From: Oscheius tipulae
Lineage: Eukaryota; Nematoda; Chromadorea; Rhabditida; Rhabditidae
Length of the DNA stretch: 64,000 bases
Assembly (NCBI GenBank): GCA_037178975.1
Contig: JASJZH010000004.1
Coordinates: 1,860,001-1,924,000, forward strand
Reading direction: 5' to 3'
The position numbers and the translations under genes are program-made. This document shows, piece by piece, positions 44,483 to 54,790 of the stretch (position 1 is its first letter; each line of letters opens with the position of its first letter). Under the pieces are notes generated by a model that worked only from the letters and a program-made list of their open reading frames with translations, was not told the DNA's origin and did not search any database.

Positions 44483-46930
44483 ATGCTCCTTCGAAGAATT
44501 GTCGCGACGGCACGAGCTGGGCGTCTCCAGCAGGCCCGTTTCCTCAATCTACAGGAATTTCAGTCCAAGGAACTTCTCGAAAGGTATTCCCACTTGTTTT
44601 ACATCATTTTAACCAGGATAGTTTTGCAGAAATGGCTGCTCAGTGCAGAAATTCTTCGTGGTGAGCGACAAGAGCGAGGCCAGCCAGAAAATGGACGACT
44701 TTGGTCAGTTATCGGCCATTTTTTCGACTGAAAAAGCTTGCAGAAGCCGAAGAAATTGTTGTCAAGGCACAGATCTTGGCCGGAGGGCGCGGCAAGGGCC
44801 ACTTCATCGGCAAGGAGAGCCTCAGAGGCGTTGTCATCACCCACAAGTGAGTTCTTGTTTCTTTTTGTAAACAATTCGTTTAATTCTCTAGAGAGCGCCA
44901 GTTTTCAGCAAAACAGACGCCCTAAATGCCCTGAGCGAGATGTTCGGCCGCCGTCTGGTTACCAAGCAGACTCCGAAGGACGGAGTTCTTGTCAATCAGG
45001 TTCTTTTTTTTTCAAAATTCTTCAATAAAAAGCGCCTAATTTCTTCAGGTAATGGTAGCCAGTGGGATCTCGATCAAGCGCGAGACATACCTCGCTGTAC
45101 TGATGGATCGTGAGTCCAATGGCCCGGTCATAGTGGCTTCGCCAGCCGGAGGGATGGATATCGAGGCCGTGGCCGAGAAGACCCCCCATCTCATCTTCAA
45201 GCACCCCGTCGACATCATGGAAGGACTCAGTGAGGGGAGAGCCCGAGAAATTGCCAAGAATCTCGATTTTGAAGGAGAGGAGCTCATTGGACAGGTTGGT
45301 ATTTCTGAGCTTTTTTGCGCGTATAACCAGGTGGCAACTCTGTCATATATGTAGTCCAATAACCAAAAATATTACTGAGTGGCCAGTTCCTGCCTACTTT
45401 TGTACGTCATCTCTGCAAATTATTTATTAATTTCATAAAATCGTTTCCTTAATGATACCCACATAAAAAGATCTTATTCTGGGGTTTAGAAAAACGCTCA
45501 TGAGGTTCGGTTTTCATTGTATAAATTCAATCATTTTTTTTTTGTGTTTCACCCTCCTACATATGTTCAAAAAAACGAGAGGTTAGTTGTTGGAAGACAT
45601 CACTAATCCCCTACCTATTCTTGTCCAAAATGGCGAAGAAAAATACATATTTGCCCATCACCCTTCTTTCAAAGTGTGCTAGTTTTTTTTTCACAAAAAA
45701 CAGTCGAACAGCAATTGAATTCATTAAAATAATTATGTTCATTACAAACTCAGTTTTCCCATCTAAAAATGCCCGCCATTTCCAGGCCGCGGCTGAGATC
45801 CGTCGTCTCTACGAGCTCTTCATCGCCGTCGACGCCACCCAGGTCGAGATCAATCCCTTCGTCGAGACGCACGACGGTCGCGTCTTCTGTGTCGATGCCA
45901 AGATGAACTTTGACGATTCGGCAGCCTTCAGGCAGAAAGAAATCTTTGCCATGGAAGACTATTCCGACCAGGTCTGCCTCTTTTTCTTTAATCTTGTTAC
46001 AGTATTTTCTTTTCAGGACAGTCGCGAGGTCGAAGCGCACAAATATCGTCTAAATTACATCGGTCTGGACGGAAATATAGCCTGTTTGGTGAATGGAGCC
46101 GGTTTGGCTATGGCCACAATGGATGAGATCAAGCTCAAAGGCGGTGATCCGGCCAATTTCCTCGATGTGGGCGGGGGTGTCAATGAGACCCAGGTCTATC
46201 ATGCCTTCAGAATCATCACCAGCGATCCCAGAGTTGGTTTTTAGTCATTTTTTTCTTGAAAAACTAAAAGGAAAAAGCGACTACTGGTAGAGAATGGCTC
46301 TATAAGGAATCGGTGAAACAAAAGGAGGTAGAAGAGCCTGGGAAAAAAAACTTTTCGGAGCCTCTTCTTTCAAAACTTGCCAATTTGTAAAGGCTTCGGC
46401 ACTTATCAATACTTTGAAATTTTTTCTACTGTATAAAATGAAAGGGTTGCCGCTTAGAATATGATAAACCTTTTGAAGCTAGACTCAAGAAATTAACGGA
46501 CCACGGATAGAGTAAGGAATTATATGGAATCGTTGAAACAAATGAGGCTGGAAATTTTTTCAACTGTCACAAAAACATACAGTTCTGTCTAGAACAAATC
46601 CTTAGAGATTGCTGGTATTCACCACATCAGTTAAGTGGTAATTCTCCACCCAAAGCTGCCTCTTTCCCGCCCATTTTTACACCAAAACCCGTCCTTTTCC
46701 AGGTAAAATGCGTGCTGGTGAACATCTTCGGCGGGATCGTCAACTGTGCCACGATTGCCAACGGCGTCGTCGCAGCTTGCAAGAAGATCAATCTCTCTGT
46801 GCCCCTGGTTGTTCGCCTCGAGGGCACCAACGTCACAGAGGCCAAGAAAATCATGCAGGAAAGTGGTCTGCCCATCATACAGGCCAATAATCTCAGCGAG
46901 GCCGCCGAGAAGGCCGTCGCAGCACTCTGA
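44483..46930 (+). CDS. sucg-1: Succinyl-CoA ligase beta subunit, GDP-forming type, mitochondrial
   Basis: This is the beta subunit of the TCA-cycle enzyme that converts succinyl-CoA to succinate with nucleotide synthesis, acting in the mitochondrial matrix. Eight exons join: 44483-44583, 44630-44703, 44744-44846, 44909-44999, 45049-45294, 45786-45971, 46017-46232 and 46703-46930. [20 protein letters not shown] is an Arg-rich mitochondrial presequence. The ATP-grasp part has [58 protein letters not shown] and [15 protein letters not shown]. The ligase domain has [48 protein letters not shown] and [15 protein letters not shown]. Nucleotide class is inferred from resemblance to SUCLG2 (RGKGHF loop and start block); the ATP class is less likely. 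A CTAG acceptor abuts the ATG. Confidence 0.95.
46300..46320 (-). promoter_or_regulatory. TGTTTCA motif with downstream CTTATAG
   Basis: Minus-strand TTTGTTTCACCGATTCCTTA at 46322-46303 includes TGTTTCA (46314-46320) and TTATAG (46300-46305). It sits in intron 7 of the ligase gene, antisense. Confidence 0.45.
46519..46540 (-). promoter_or_regulatory. TGTTTCA motif with downstream ATATAA
   Basis: A second unit in the same ligase intron: TGTTTCA (46534-46540) then CATATAATT. The flanking ACGATTCC resembles CCGATTCC of the unit 220 bp away, so the two may be duplicates. Confidence 0.45.
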
Positions 46931-47055
46931 TCTCCTCCTTATTTATCCCCATTTTAGGCCAGTTGTTGATTTTTTTGTTACTTTCTTCTGAAAAATAAGC
47001 CATAAATAGGTGTATTTTGCGATAAGAAACAACCAAAAAAAGGAAGGGAATGGGA

Positions 47056-48601
47056 TCAGAACGGATTGCCGATCCTCTTGCGCCGATCCATCATCGGGAC
47101 TTTGGTGCGGTCGATGGTCGCGTCGAAGAATCTAAAGTTTCTTTATTATGAAAGCTGCTGCAGAAGGGGTACGGTACTATTAGAAAATTCACAGAAAGTT
47201 TTTTTTGGAAAAAACTAGCCGGCTCCGCTCCTGGTCATCTTTATTTATTTTCGCGCTTTCATATTTTAGATGATCAAGGGAGTAGCAGTGAAAACGGAAA
47301 GCTTTGGCATTAGTAGGAATGTTGAAGCAAAAAAAAGCTACTTTCTGGGAAGCTCTTTAGGACTAATGACATTGTGTAAATTGTGAAAAATGATTCAAGC
47401 AGAAAATGGCTATATTTTACTCATCAGAGTCGACAGATATGCTTTGTATAGGTCACATAATTTGGAACTCTGATTTTTGACGGTTTGACATTAGATTCTA
47501 TCTATTTTTGGCTATCTTCTAATGTTAGAATTATATAATTTTTGTCCAATTTATATAGGTTCCAGAACAAAAAATAAGAATAAACCTGGCCAGAGCCATG
47601 GAAGTAGTCGAGCCAGCCGGAATGGACTTCGTACAGTCCACATTGATGCGATCGTAGGTGAGCGGGCCCCTGTGTGTCGTCAAGTCGAGCTTGCACCCGA
47701 CGGTGAGCACCGGGATGTGACAGGATTCGATGTCTGCAATCAGGTTTCGGCTACTACCTTTGGGATGATGGGAGCGGGACTTGCCGTCCAACATTGACAG
47801 CCACTGGGCGAGGTTCTGAAAGGGAGAATTTATATAAAAACTATTCTTGGTAGAAAAAACTGTTTGAAGCAAAAATGTTTCATCTAGACATTATATTCTT
47901 GAGCAGTATCCGTCAACCCATCTATTACCTCGGAACCACATGAAAACTTTGTCAGTTGCAGTCTTTGCCAATTTTGACAATTAGCCTGTCTCTATGTTCA
48001 ATAGATTAGCTCGTGCCACATCCCGTTACCGTCGTTCTCCCTATTTGTTACCCTGTCACTCCTGTGGTGATGACATGTATTTGAACTCTCGCGCTTCCGT
48101 GAGTCCGGGCACATAAAAAACAATTCGAAGCAAAGATGCTTCATACTTATCAGTCAGATTATTTCGTTGTTCCGGTCGTCCTCACTGTATGGGTTTGAAA
48201 AACTCAGAAAAGACGAACCTCCTCGCTCTTCTTATTGTTCAAGTCGTGAACAAGAATAGCACCGACTGCTCCATCCAGAAGGACCTGTGCCGTGTTTCTG
48301 TGGCTCACAGTTCCGCCAATGTCCCACAGTTCGATGAGTTCCGATCGCTGCTCCGCGCTGCCTGTAATTACACTTTTGTAGTCTACTACAAAAACAGACT
48401 AAAATGGCTTACCGGTTCGATATTCATGCCATGCCATTACAATCGAAACGCCAATCGTTCCAGGCCAGTCGGAGGAGGGTCTGAAAGTGGTTTTCATGAA
48501 AAATTATGGCAGGAAAATGCTCACTTTCCAGCTACCGCGTTGCAAAAAGCAGTCTTTCCGACTCCCGTATCGCCTAGGACAACGATTTTTGTGGAGCTCA
48601 T
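47056..48601 (-). CDS. RABL3-like small GTPase
   Basis: This is a Rab-like 3 protein, an atypical Ras-superfamily GTPase implicated in trafficking and Ras regulation. Exons: 48525-48601, 48413-48480, 48219-48361, 47586-47815 and 47056-47131. MSSTKIVVLGDTGVGKTAFC contains the P-loop GDTGVGKT. Then come PGTIGVSIVMAWHEYRTG (switch I), LIELWDIGGTVSHRN (switch II, with DIGG as in RABL3 rather than DTAG), VGAILVHDLNNKKSEE and LTVGCKLDLT (the NKxD position is CKLD). INVDCTKSIPAGSTTSMALA follows before the C-terminus RRKRIGNPF. There is no prenylation Cys, as expected for RABL3. The 5' end lies 47 nt after the DPH4 stop codon. Confidence 0.88.
47877..47896 (+). promoter_or_regulatory. TGTTTCA motif with downstream TTATAT
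   Basis: TGTTTCA at 47877-47883, 7-nt spacer, TTATAT at 47891-47896. It is within RABL3 intron 3 and antisense to the host gene. Confidence 0.4.
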
Positions 48602-48648
48602 CTTCTGAAAATGGGGTTTTATCGAAAATCACGAGAAAAGGAACCAAA

Positions 48649-49240
48649 CTATTGTGCTTTGACGACTTCCAGACAGAGACTGCAGCTGCCGCACTCAAAA
48701 ATCCCGACGTCGACGATCTGCCTGACCTCTTCCGGGCTGACCTGGTAGTAATCTCCGCAGCGGCACTGTTCTTCTGCAAAGTGGGTCTAATAAGACGTAC
48801 TTTGTGGCAAAAAAAACCGTAATGGTCAGGAAACAAACCTACGACCTCGTCTTCGTCAGTAATCTCGATCTTCTCGACGACGGTGCCTTTCTGTGCACGC
48901 AGACGCTGCTCTCGAAGCCAGTTATCGTAGTGGAGACGGCTTTTGGGGTCCTAAAAGCAGTATTTATGGGAATATTCACAACAAAAAAAATAATATAAAA
49001 ATCTTAAAGTCTCGCCTTTAAAGTGTTCCAGATGACCTTTCCCTGGCCCACAAGCTCCGAATCGGCTTCTGACGACTGTTTGTCTGGGTGAACCTGTAAA
49101 TACACTATCTTCCAGCAAGTTTGAGCTCACTAATTGCGAAAAAGAAAGAATACCTTGCGGAGGAAGACAAAATAGGCCTGTTTGATGGCGTCAGCACTAG
49201 CAGTCACTTCTATGCTCAAAATGTCGTAGAAACTGCGCAT
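48649..49240 (-). CDS. dph-4: DPH4/DNAJC24-like J-domain protein with CSL zinc finger
   Basis: DPH4 is a J-protein that delivers electrons or iron for diphthamide synthesis on elongation factor 2. Exons: 49154-49240, 49016-49093, 48839-48950 and 48649-48773. The J domain reads MRSFYDILSIEVTASADAIK, QAYFVFLRKVHPDKQ (HPD motif intact) and LKDPKSRLHYDNWL. After a short charged segment (KIEITDEDEVVEE), the CSL finger has C-R-C-G-DYYQVS, VGIFECGSCSL and a final VVKAQ, so all four metal ligands are present. The intron between exons 2 and 3 has a GC donor. The gene ends 47 nt before RABL3 on the same strand. Confidence 0.9.
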
Positions 49241-49618
49241 AGGGGCATAGATCTAGGTTTCTAGGTGATGTTTACGTGAAGAAGTAGGGAAAAAGAGATG
49301 GAATAATTAGAAAATTAGATAGGAAACGTGGAAAAGTGAAATAGAACGGGCTGTAAGCTCGCGCCAATTCAAAATTTGATTTTATAAAAGGATGGGAAGT
49401 AAAAATTCATTGTTTTTAGTGTCTTTCGGCGATTTTTCTAGTGAACATTACGTCCTTCTGGGAAAGAAAGAGGTCGCCAATGGCTAGTATCCATGGTAGA
49501 GGCTAAAGTCATAGAAAAATGGCATAGAAGGAAGTAAAATTGGTCGAAGCCGCAAAGAGGTGAAAGAATGGGAAAAGAGAGACAGCAGTGTATCAAAACA
49601 TTTCATTGCCACATAGTA
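49241..49618. other. Intergenic gap
   Basis: Short gap upstream of the DPH4 gene, purine-rich, without recognised elements. Confidence 0.5.
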
Positions 49619-50236
49619 TCACTGTTCTTTTAGATCTCTCTTCATTCCAGTGTTGAAAGATCGTGTAATTTGAGTCCGAACATTGCCTCTCTGATACTGA
49701 TGATGATTCTGGACTGTCAACTGATTCTCATTGTTTTCTTCTTCAGCTTGGTTTTCTTCTGAAAATAAGGGGGATTAGAAAACTGTCCTCAAGAAAGAAT
49801 GAGACTATATTATAACAAACAGTTCGTGGTAGGACCCGTCAATCAGTCAATTGGATCTTGTTCTTTCCTGACAAATAGTATCAACAACTTTGCAGAAGGC
49901 ATACGTGCCTGCTATAAACTTCGGAAAATCCAGCTTTTTGAATGTGTTCCTATTAAAAGACAAAAACAAAAAAACAGACATGCACCGGGCCGGGTCGATT
50001 TCGAGCGCTCAAGGATAAAGAGAATCAGCCATACAACTTTACACATTGAGCGCTAAAAAAGATTTCGGCCCGGCTTCAACTTTTCCGGGTCTAAGGCGCA
50101 TGTCTGCAAAAAAAAACTTACCAATATGTACAAAAGTAGGGTTTCCATAGGCACCAGTGCCGTTGGGAACTGTAAGTGTTGTTGGCCCGATGTCTGTAGA
50201 GGAACGTGGCTTTCGACTCACCCGGCTCAGATCCAT
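49619..50236 (-). CDS. Small orphan protein (84 residues)
   Basis: Two exons (50122-50236 and 49619-49758) join at a phase-1 intron to give MDLSRVSRKPRSSTDIGPTT, LTVPNGTGAYGNPTFVHI and then an acidic, Gln/Asn-rich half (EENQAEEENNENQLTVQNHH) ending MKRDLKEQ. A TTTTTCAG acceptor lies 7 nt before the ATG, either a trans-splice site or the start of an exon in a longer gene. No domain was recognised. It follows the bestrophin gene on the same strand at 0.7 kb, and its reading phase does not fit the last bestrophin exon. Confidence 0.5.
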
Positions 50237-50946
50237 GGAGTTGCTGAAAAATTCGTCTTATTCCTCAAAGTAGAAATGATTCTTGCGTCCTTCCAGCTAG
50301 TTATATATGTTGTGAAACAACTTTTAAAAAAAGATAAGAGTGAGCACGAAAACCTTCTCGGAAGAAGAACGAAGAGTTTTTGAGTAGGAAAGCACAGAAA
50401 GGCAGCTATCACTGTACCGACCTCCAGTGAGAAACCTTGGCTGTAGCGGGAATCGAACTTGTGACCCTCAGATTATTGAGGGAGGCTTCTTGGAATCGGA
50501 AATAAAGAATTTGGAGTTACGTGCCAGTAGCTACTTTTGGAGATGCTCAACTACTGAGAATATTAGACGCGACAGTTTCTGCCTATATCTTCTACTTGAA
50601 ATATTCTACTGCAGAATTGGACTGGGCAACAAAATTCATTTTAAGACATCAAAGACATTCTGTTGATATTGATCAGATACCCAGAAACTTCGATTCGCAA
50701 ACTTCGTGTTTCAGTGAATACATAAAACTAGCTAATGTGGAAAATTTGTGATTTATTTATGAACGCTTTTTACCAAAAAATTTTCGTTGAAGTGTGTCCA
50801 CCCGGGGTTTTCATGTAGATGGAGCTCAAATTCTAGCGCACAGAATGAAAAGTTCTTTTTATCGGGAAGCTGTTGCCTAGCTCTAGCTGGTATAAAACTT
50901 TTTTTCTGTTTTAAGGACAGGATATAAGCAGTTCGGAAGCTGGGCT
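50237..50946. other. Intergenic region with a tRNA-like B box
   Basis: No gene is supported. On the minus strand, AAGTTCGATTCCCGC near 50458-50444 resembles a tRNA B box and T-loop, preceded by a CCTCA/TGAGG stem. No A box or matching acceptor stem is present, so it is at most a tRNA relic. Confidence 0.4.
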
Positions 50947-53692
50947 TCAATTCAACAGCGATAAAAGTTTACCTAGAGGACTTTCGTCTCCTAAAGACGT
51001 TGATGACATGGCTTGACAGAGACGGGGTTCTTTCTTCTCGAGCTCTGAAATTTCCATTTTTTTTCACACCGAAGATTGCCTGATAGAATGCACTCATACA
51101 TTTCGACGCATTCCTTTTTCAGTACTCTCTTCTCTACCACTTTGTCTGGGCTTCAAAGACATTCTTCCGCACTCTGATAAGATGGACTTTCACCCTCTCG
51201 AAGAGCCATTTTTAGCTCCTCTTTTATGATCTCTTGATCGGAGATTTGAGATAACAGTGGATTCTAGGGACAGAGAGACAGAGAGACGGAGACACTGACA
51301 AAAAAACTCACTCAGGATCCTGAGGATCTTGTCTCTTGACCACGGACACAATAGAAGTCCTTCTTCTTCGGGCTGGACGTTGAATGTACCGATCGATCCT
51401 CTCATTTGTCGGGTGAGGAACCATGGTGATTTCCGTGACACTTTCTGGTAGTCTGAAAGGAAAATATTCGATTTTTGGAAAAAAAATGGACAAAAAAACT
51501 GTTCTGTCCAGAATAGGTCGGACAAAAGTCACCGATGAAACATCATTATTTTCTCTATACTGACAAAAACGTGCAAGCTGACTTTATGCTTTCTGCTTGA
51601 TGTTCCAGGGGATTCGGCTTCGAAATGCTTCGGACTGGCTGTTGTAGTGGTCGTTTCATGCTATCGCTTGATATCATTTCTGAATCGCCTCTTGCCCCAC
51701 AAGCAGGAACCAAAGCAGTTTCTGTTTTTGAGACCTCTTTTGTTCAGAAATTACTATTGTCAGTTTTTAGCTATTTCTTCTAAGCCAACAGTTACGCAGG
51801 GACATCACATTTTCTCTAATTCCTATCCTTTAATGCCACCACTGAAACATAAAAATGACTCACTCCTGCTTATTCGCACTTCCTGTATAGAAGTTGACAT
51901 TTTTGGCCGCGGCCTCCGATGAGTACAGTGGATTAACTATATCGTTGTAGAAGATATCCGGCTGGATATCTGGCAAGTCATCGTATCCTTCATCTACTGC
52001 AGTCAACGAGATTGTCAGGTTCCGGTCGAGCAAGAAATTGCAGTCAAAGTCCTCATCGTCATCGCCGAAGGGGTTCAAGAGAGCCATGGCTACTTTCAGC
52101 CAGCCCATGTAGAAGAGAAATTCCAAGGAGGACATGAAGGGGAAGTAGAGATCGATCTAAAGACATTTTTATTGTTGTTGTATATCATTTTACAGCAGTA
52201 ACGCTGTAGTTTCTTGAAGTTATACGCTAAGGGTGAAACAAAAAGAATTTGTCCTTACGAGCCTCCTTTTCAAGCTCAAAATTTCAACTATTTTGTTCTT
52301 GCGCCGGGTAGGGGTGGTCGTATTGTACCCGTACCATCGACCTTTTTCATATAGACCCCTCTACAGCAGAAAAAAATACCTACCTCGGTCTGATTCGTTG
52401 CTCCTGGCCTAATGATGAACTGTCGGGTGATTAAGGCGACCAAGAAGTAGGTGTGGACGGCCAGATAGACTAGCTGGGGGTACATAATGGGCAGAGGAAC
52501 CCAGTCGTAGGTCCAAATGAGGGAGAGGCCTGACCGGAATTGCCTTATCTCCTGAAATAAACCAATCAGTATCCTTGTCTCTGTTTTTCTGTCTTCTTGT
52601 CTTCCTGTCTCTCTGTCTTTCTGCCTCTGTCTCCTTTTGCACGAATACCATTGCCACAGCATTCTGAGCTATTTCTCCATCAATCCTGCCCTCGGCTTTG
52701 GCCTTGTTCAGCAAATGAAGGGACCAATTGAAAGGGAGCCAGTACTTGGCATAGCGTGATTTGCACTCCTCGAACTTCTCTTTCTCGTGCTTCTGCATGA
52801 AACCTGAAATTTTTTGTACGTTATTAGGTGGGAAATAAACCTGCAGCAACGAGGGTATCCAGAGTAGGAAAACGTTTTCGGACACCGAGATGAATGTCGC
52901 GGAAGACGAGAGCTTGGGAGAGGACACAGTATCTGGAAGTTTTCGAAAAAGTTATAAAATTGGATGCTCCACAAAGTGGACATTTTTCATGTTTCACCGT
53001 TACCGTAAGTCTTGAACAGCTTTCAGATACGGTTTTTTTCAATAAAAATTTATATTCGCATTTCTACTCTTATCGCAAAAATGGTTGATAACCTTCTTAT
53101 TGACACCTCCGGACAGACCTGACAATGTTTCTTCGCAGCTGTCGGCCCCTCTCATCTGCTCCTTTGACGAAACATGAGGTGAAGAGAGCGACACTGAAAA
53201 ATAAAAGTTTCTGTCTCTCTGCCTCGCTCACTCACTTGTCAATCAGTCCTAAATTGGCAAACTGTGACATCCATCGATTGACTACCGTGGTCACAAAGAA
53301 GCTGAGCATGAAATTTAGAGGGATGTAGCTCATTCGATTGTCACAGAACAGGGCTACTTTTTCGAAAGTTCTGAAACAGGTCCTACTACAAAAATGGCGG
53401 AAAGTTACATTTGCTGACTTTCAGAGAGGGCACACCGATATATGACCGAGATGATGCCATACAAGAAAAGCCAGATGAGCAACTCGATCCAGATTGCCTG
53501 CCACACCGAACCGCGCCATCTGAAACACCGAGATGAAAAACTGTTGTTTCATCAAAATTACAAGTATAACAAACTTCGGACTTTTTTAGTTTTTTTTCTC
53601 TTTGTTTTAGAAAACAAAAAGTACCTGACAAGAAGTTTTAGGATGACTTTGGTTCTCGAGGTAGCAATGTCATAGTTGTAGTTGTAGGCCAT
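50947..53692 (-). CDS. Bestrophin chloride channel
   Basis: Bestrophins are pentameric calcium-activated anion channels at the plasma membrane. The start MAYNYNYDIATSRTKVILKL leads across an intron to LLVRWRGSVWQAIWIELLIW, the canonical N-terminal helix. SFFVTTVVNRWMSQFANLG is the pore-lining neck region. Following exons give YCVLSQALVFRDIHLGVRKR, FPTLDTLVAAG, KYWLPFNWSLHLLNKAKAEG, IWTYDWVPLPIMYPQLVYLA and FLFYMGWLKVAMALLNPFGD. DDDEDFDCNFLLDRN is the calcium-clasp acidic cluster that defines the family. The C-terminal part (QRPARRRRTSIVSVVKRQ and SDQEIIKEELKMALRE) is regulatory and poorly conserved. The last exon ends DESPLGKLLSLLN at 50947; a GGTAAAC donor just before the stop could instead extend the protein. 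Several introns carry GAGACA tracts. Confidence 0.94.
52220..52240 (-). promoter_or_regulatory. TGTTTCA motif with downstream GTATAA
   Basis: Minus-strand TGTTTCA (52234-52240) followed by GCGTATAACTT. This one is in a bestrophin intron and in the same orientation as the gene. Confidence 0.4.
52565..52640. repeat. TGTCTC tract in a bestrophin intron
   Basis: CTTGTCTCTGTTTTTCTGTC through CTGTCTCTCTGTCTTTCTGC and CTCTGTCTCC. It is the opposite orientation to the GAGACA tract in another intron of the same gene (51265-51300). Confidence 0.75.
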
Positions 53693-54790
53693 TTCTGGCA
53701 CGAATTGGTGACTAGGACACACAGAGAGAGAAGATCGTAAACTATGACTGTACCCGTACGAAAATCCTGGAAAATCTGTGATAAGATGGAAATCGCATCG
53801 AGAGACAGAGAAACAGAGAGACATAGAGCCAGAGAGACAGAGAGATAGAAAGACAGAATGACATAGACTGGGAATGCGAACGGAGCCAATAAACTTCGAG
53901 AGAGACTCTTATCACGGTCAGGAAACCCATCAGACTAGTTATAACCCGGTTCTTTTATCACCTTCACGACACCAAATTGAGGGGGGATGTGGCTAGAAAT
54001 AGCTCGGACGGTCAGTGGTTTTCTCTCTGCAGGTAATGGATTTTATTGAAAACTTTTGAACGTAAGCACGGTGAGATGATGCATTTTTACTTAGAAGTTG
54101 GAGTTTGGAGAAAAGCTAAAAAGGAAAAATGTTTCAGCGAATGCATGGTACGTGTTTTACTGTATGTTCTTAGGCGTTCGCGTGATCTGATGGAATGTTG
54201 TTAGTTGTACAGGATTTACATAATTGTGAATGTTTCAAACTACTGCTCCCTACCGTACATACAATTTTTACCCATCTACTGCACTGAAATAAGACTATGT
54301 TGCATACAGAAGATGAAACATTATTGTTTGCTTCTATAGTCATCTGGTTTCTTTCATTTCTCGTATGATAACTTTTCTCGTTATTTTACGGCAATAACCA
54401 TTCCCGTACCCTTTGTTTTTTCTCTCACAAAATAAGAAATGTAGAGATCTTAGTTCGAACTGTCCACATATTTGAGCACTTACTACAGATGTTCCAAGCG
54501 CTCCTCTTACATAACAAAATATTATTAATCCACTGAAGCTGACTACTCTGAAACAATTGTCTGATCTTTTACCTCTCTTTTTCTTCGCCGAGACGGAGAC
54601 AGAGACAAAGAGACAGAAAAATAAAGAGAAAAACTAATGAACCAGGAGGTGCTCCCCGGGTGCGGCTGTAAAATGAGTGATAACTGACGAAAAGTAGTCG
54701 TAAAATCCTGGAAACACGTAGATAGATGGACGGCTTTTATTCTTTGAAATGAGACCCGCATCAAACCCAAAATTATCTGATAAAAAAGTT
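53693..54790. other. Intergenic region with GAGACA tract
   Basis: The bestrophin upstream region. A GAGACA tract covers 53720-53870, another short one lies at 54595-54625, and TGTTTCA motifs occur at about 54129, 54231 and 54313. No gene is supported. Confidence 0.5.
53720..53870. repeat. Degenerate GAGACA tract
   Basis: Includes CATCGAGAGACAGAGAAACA and AGAGAGACATAGAGCCAGAG, continuing as GACAGAGAGATAGAAAGACA. Confidence 0.8.
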
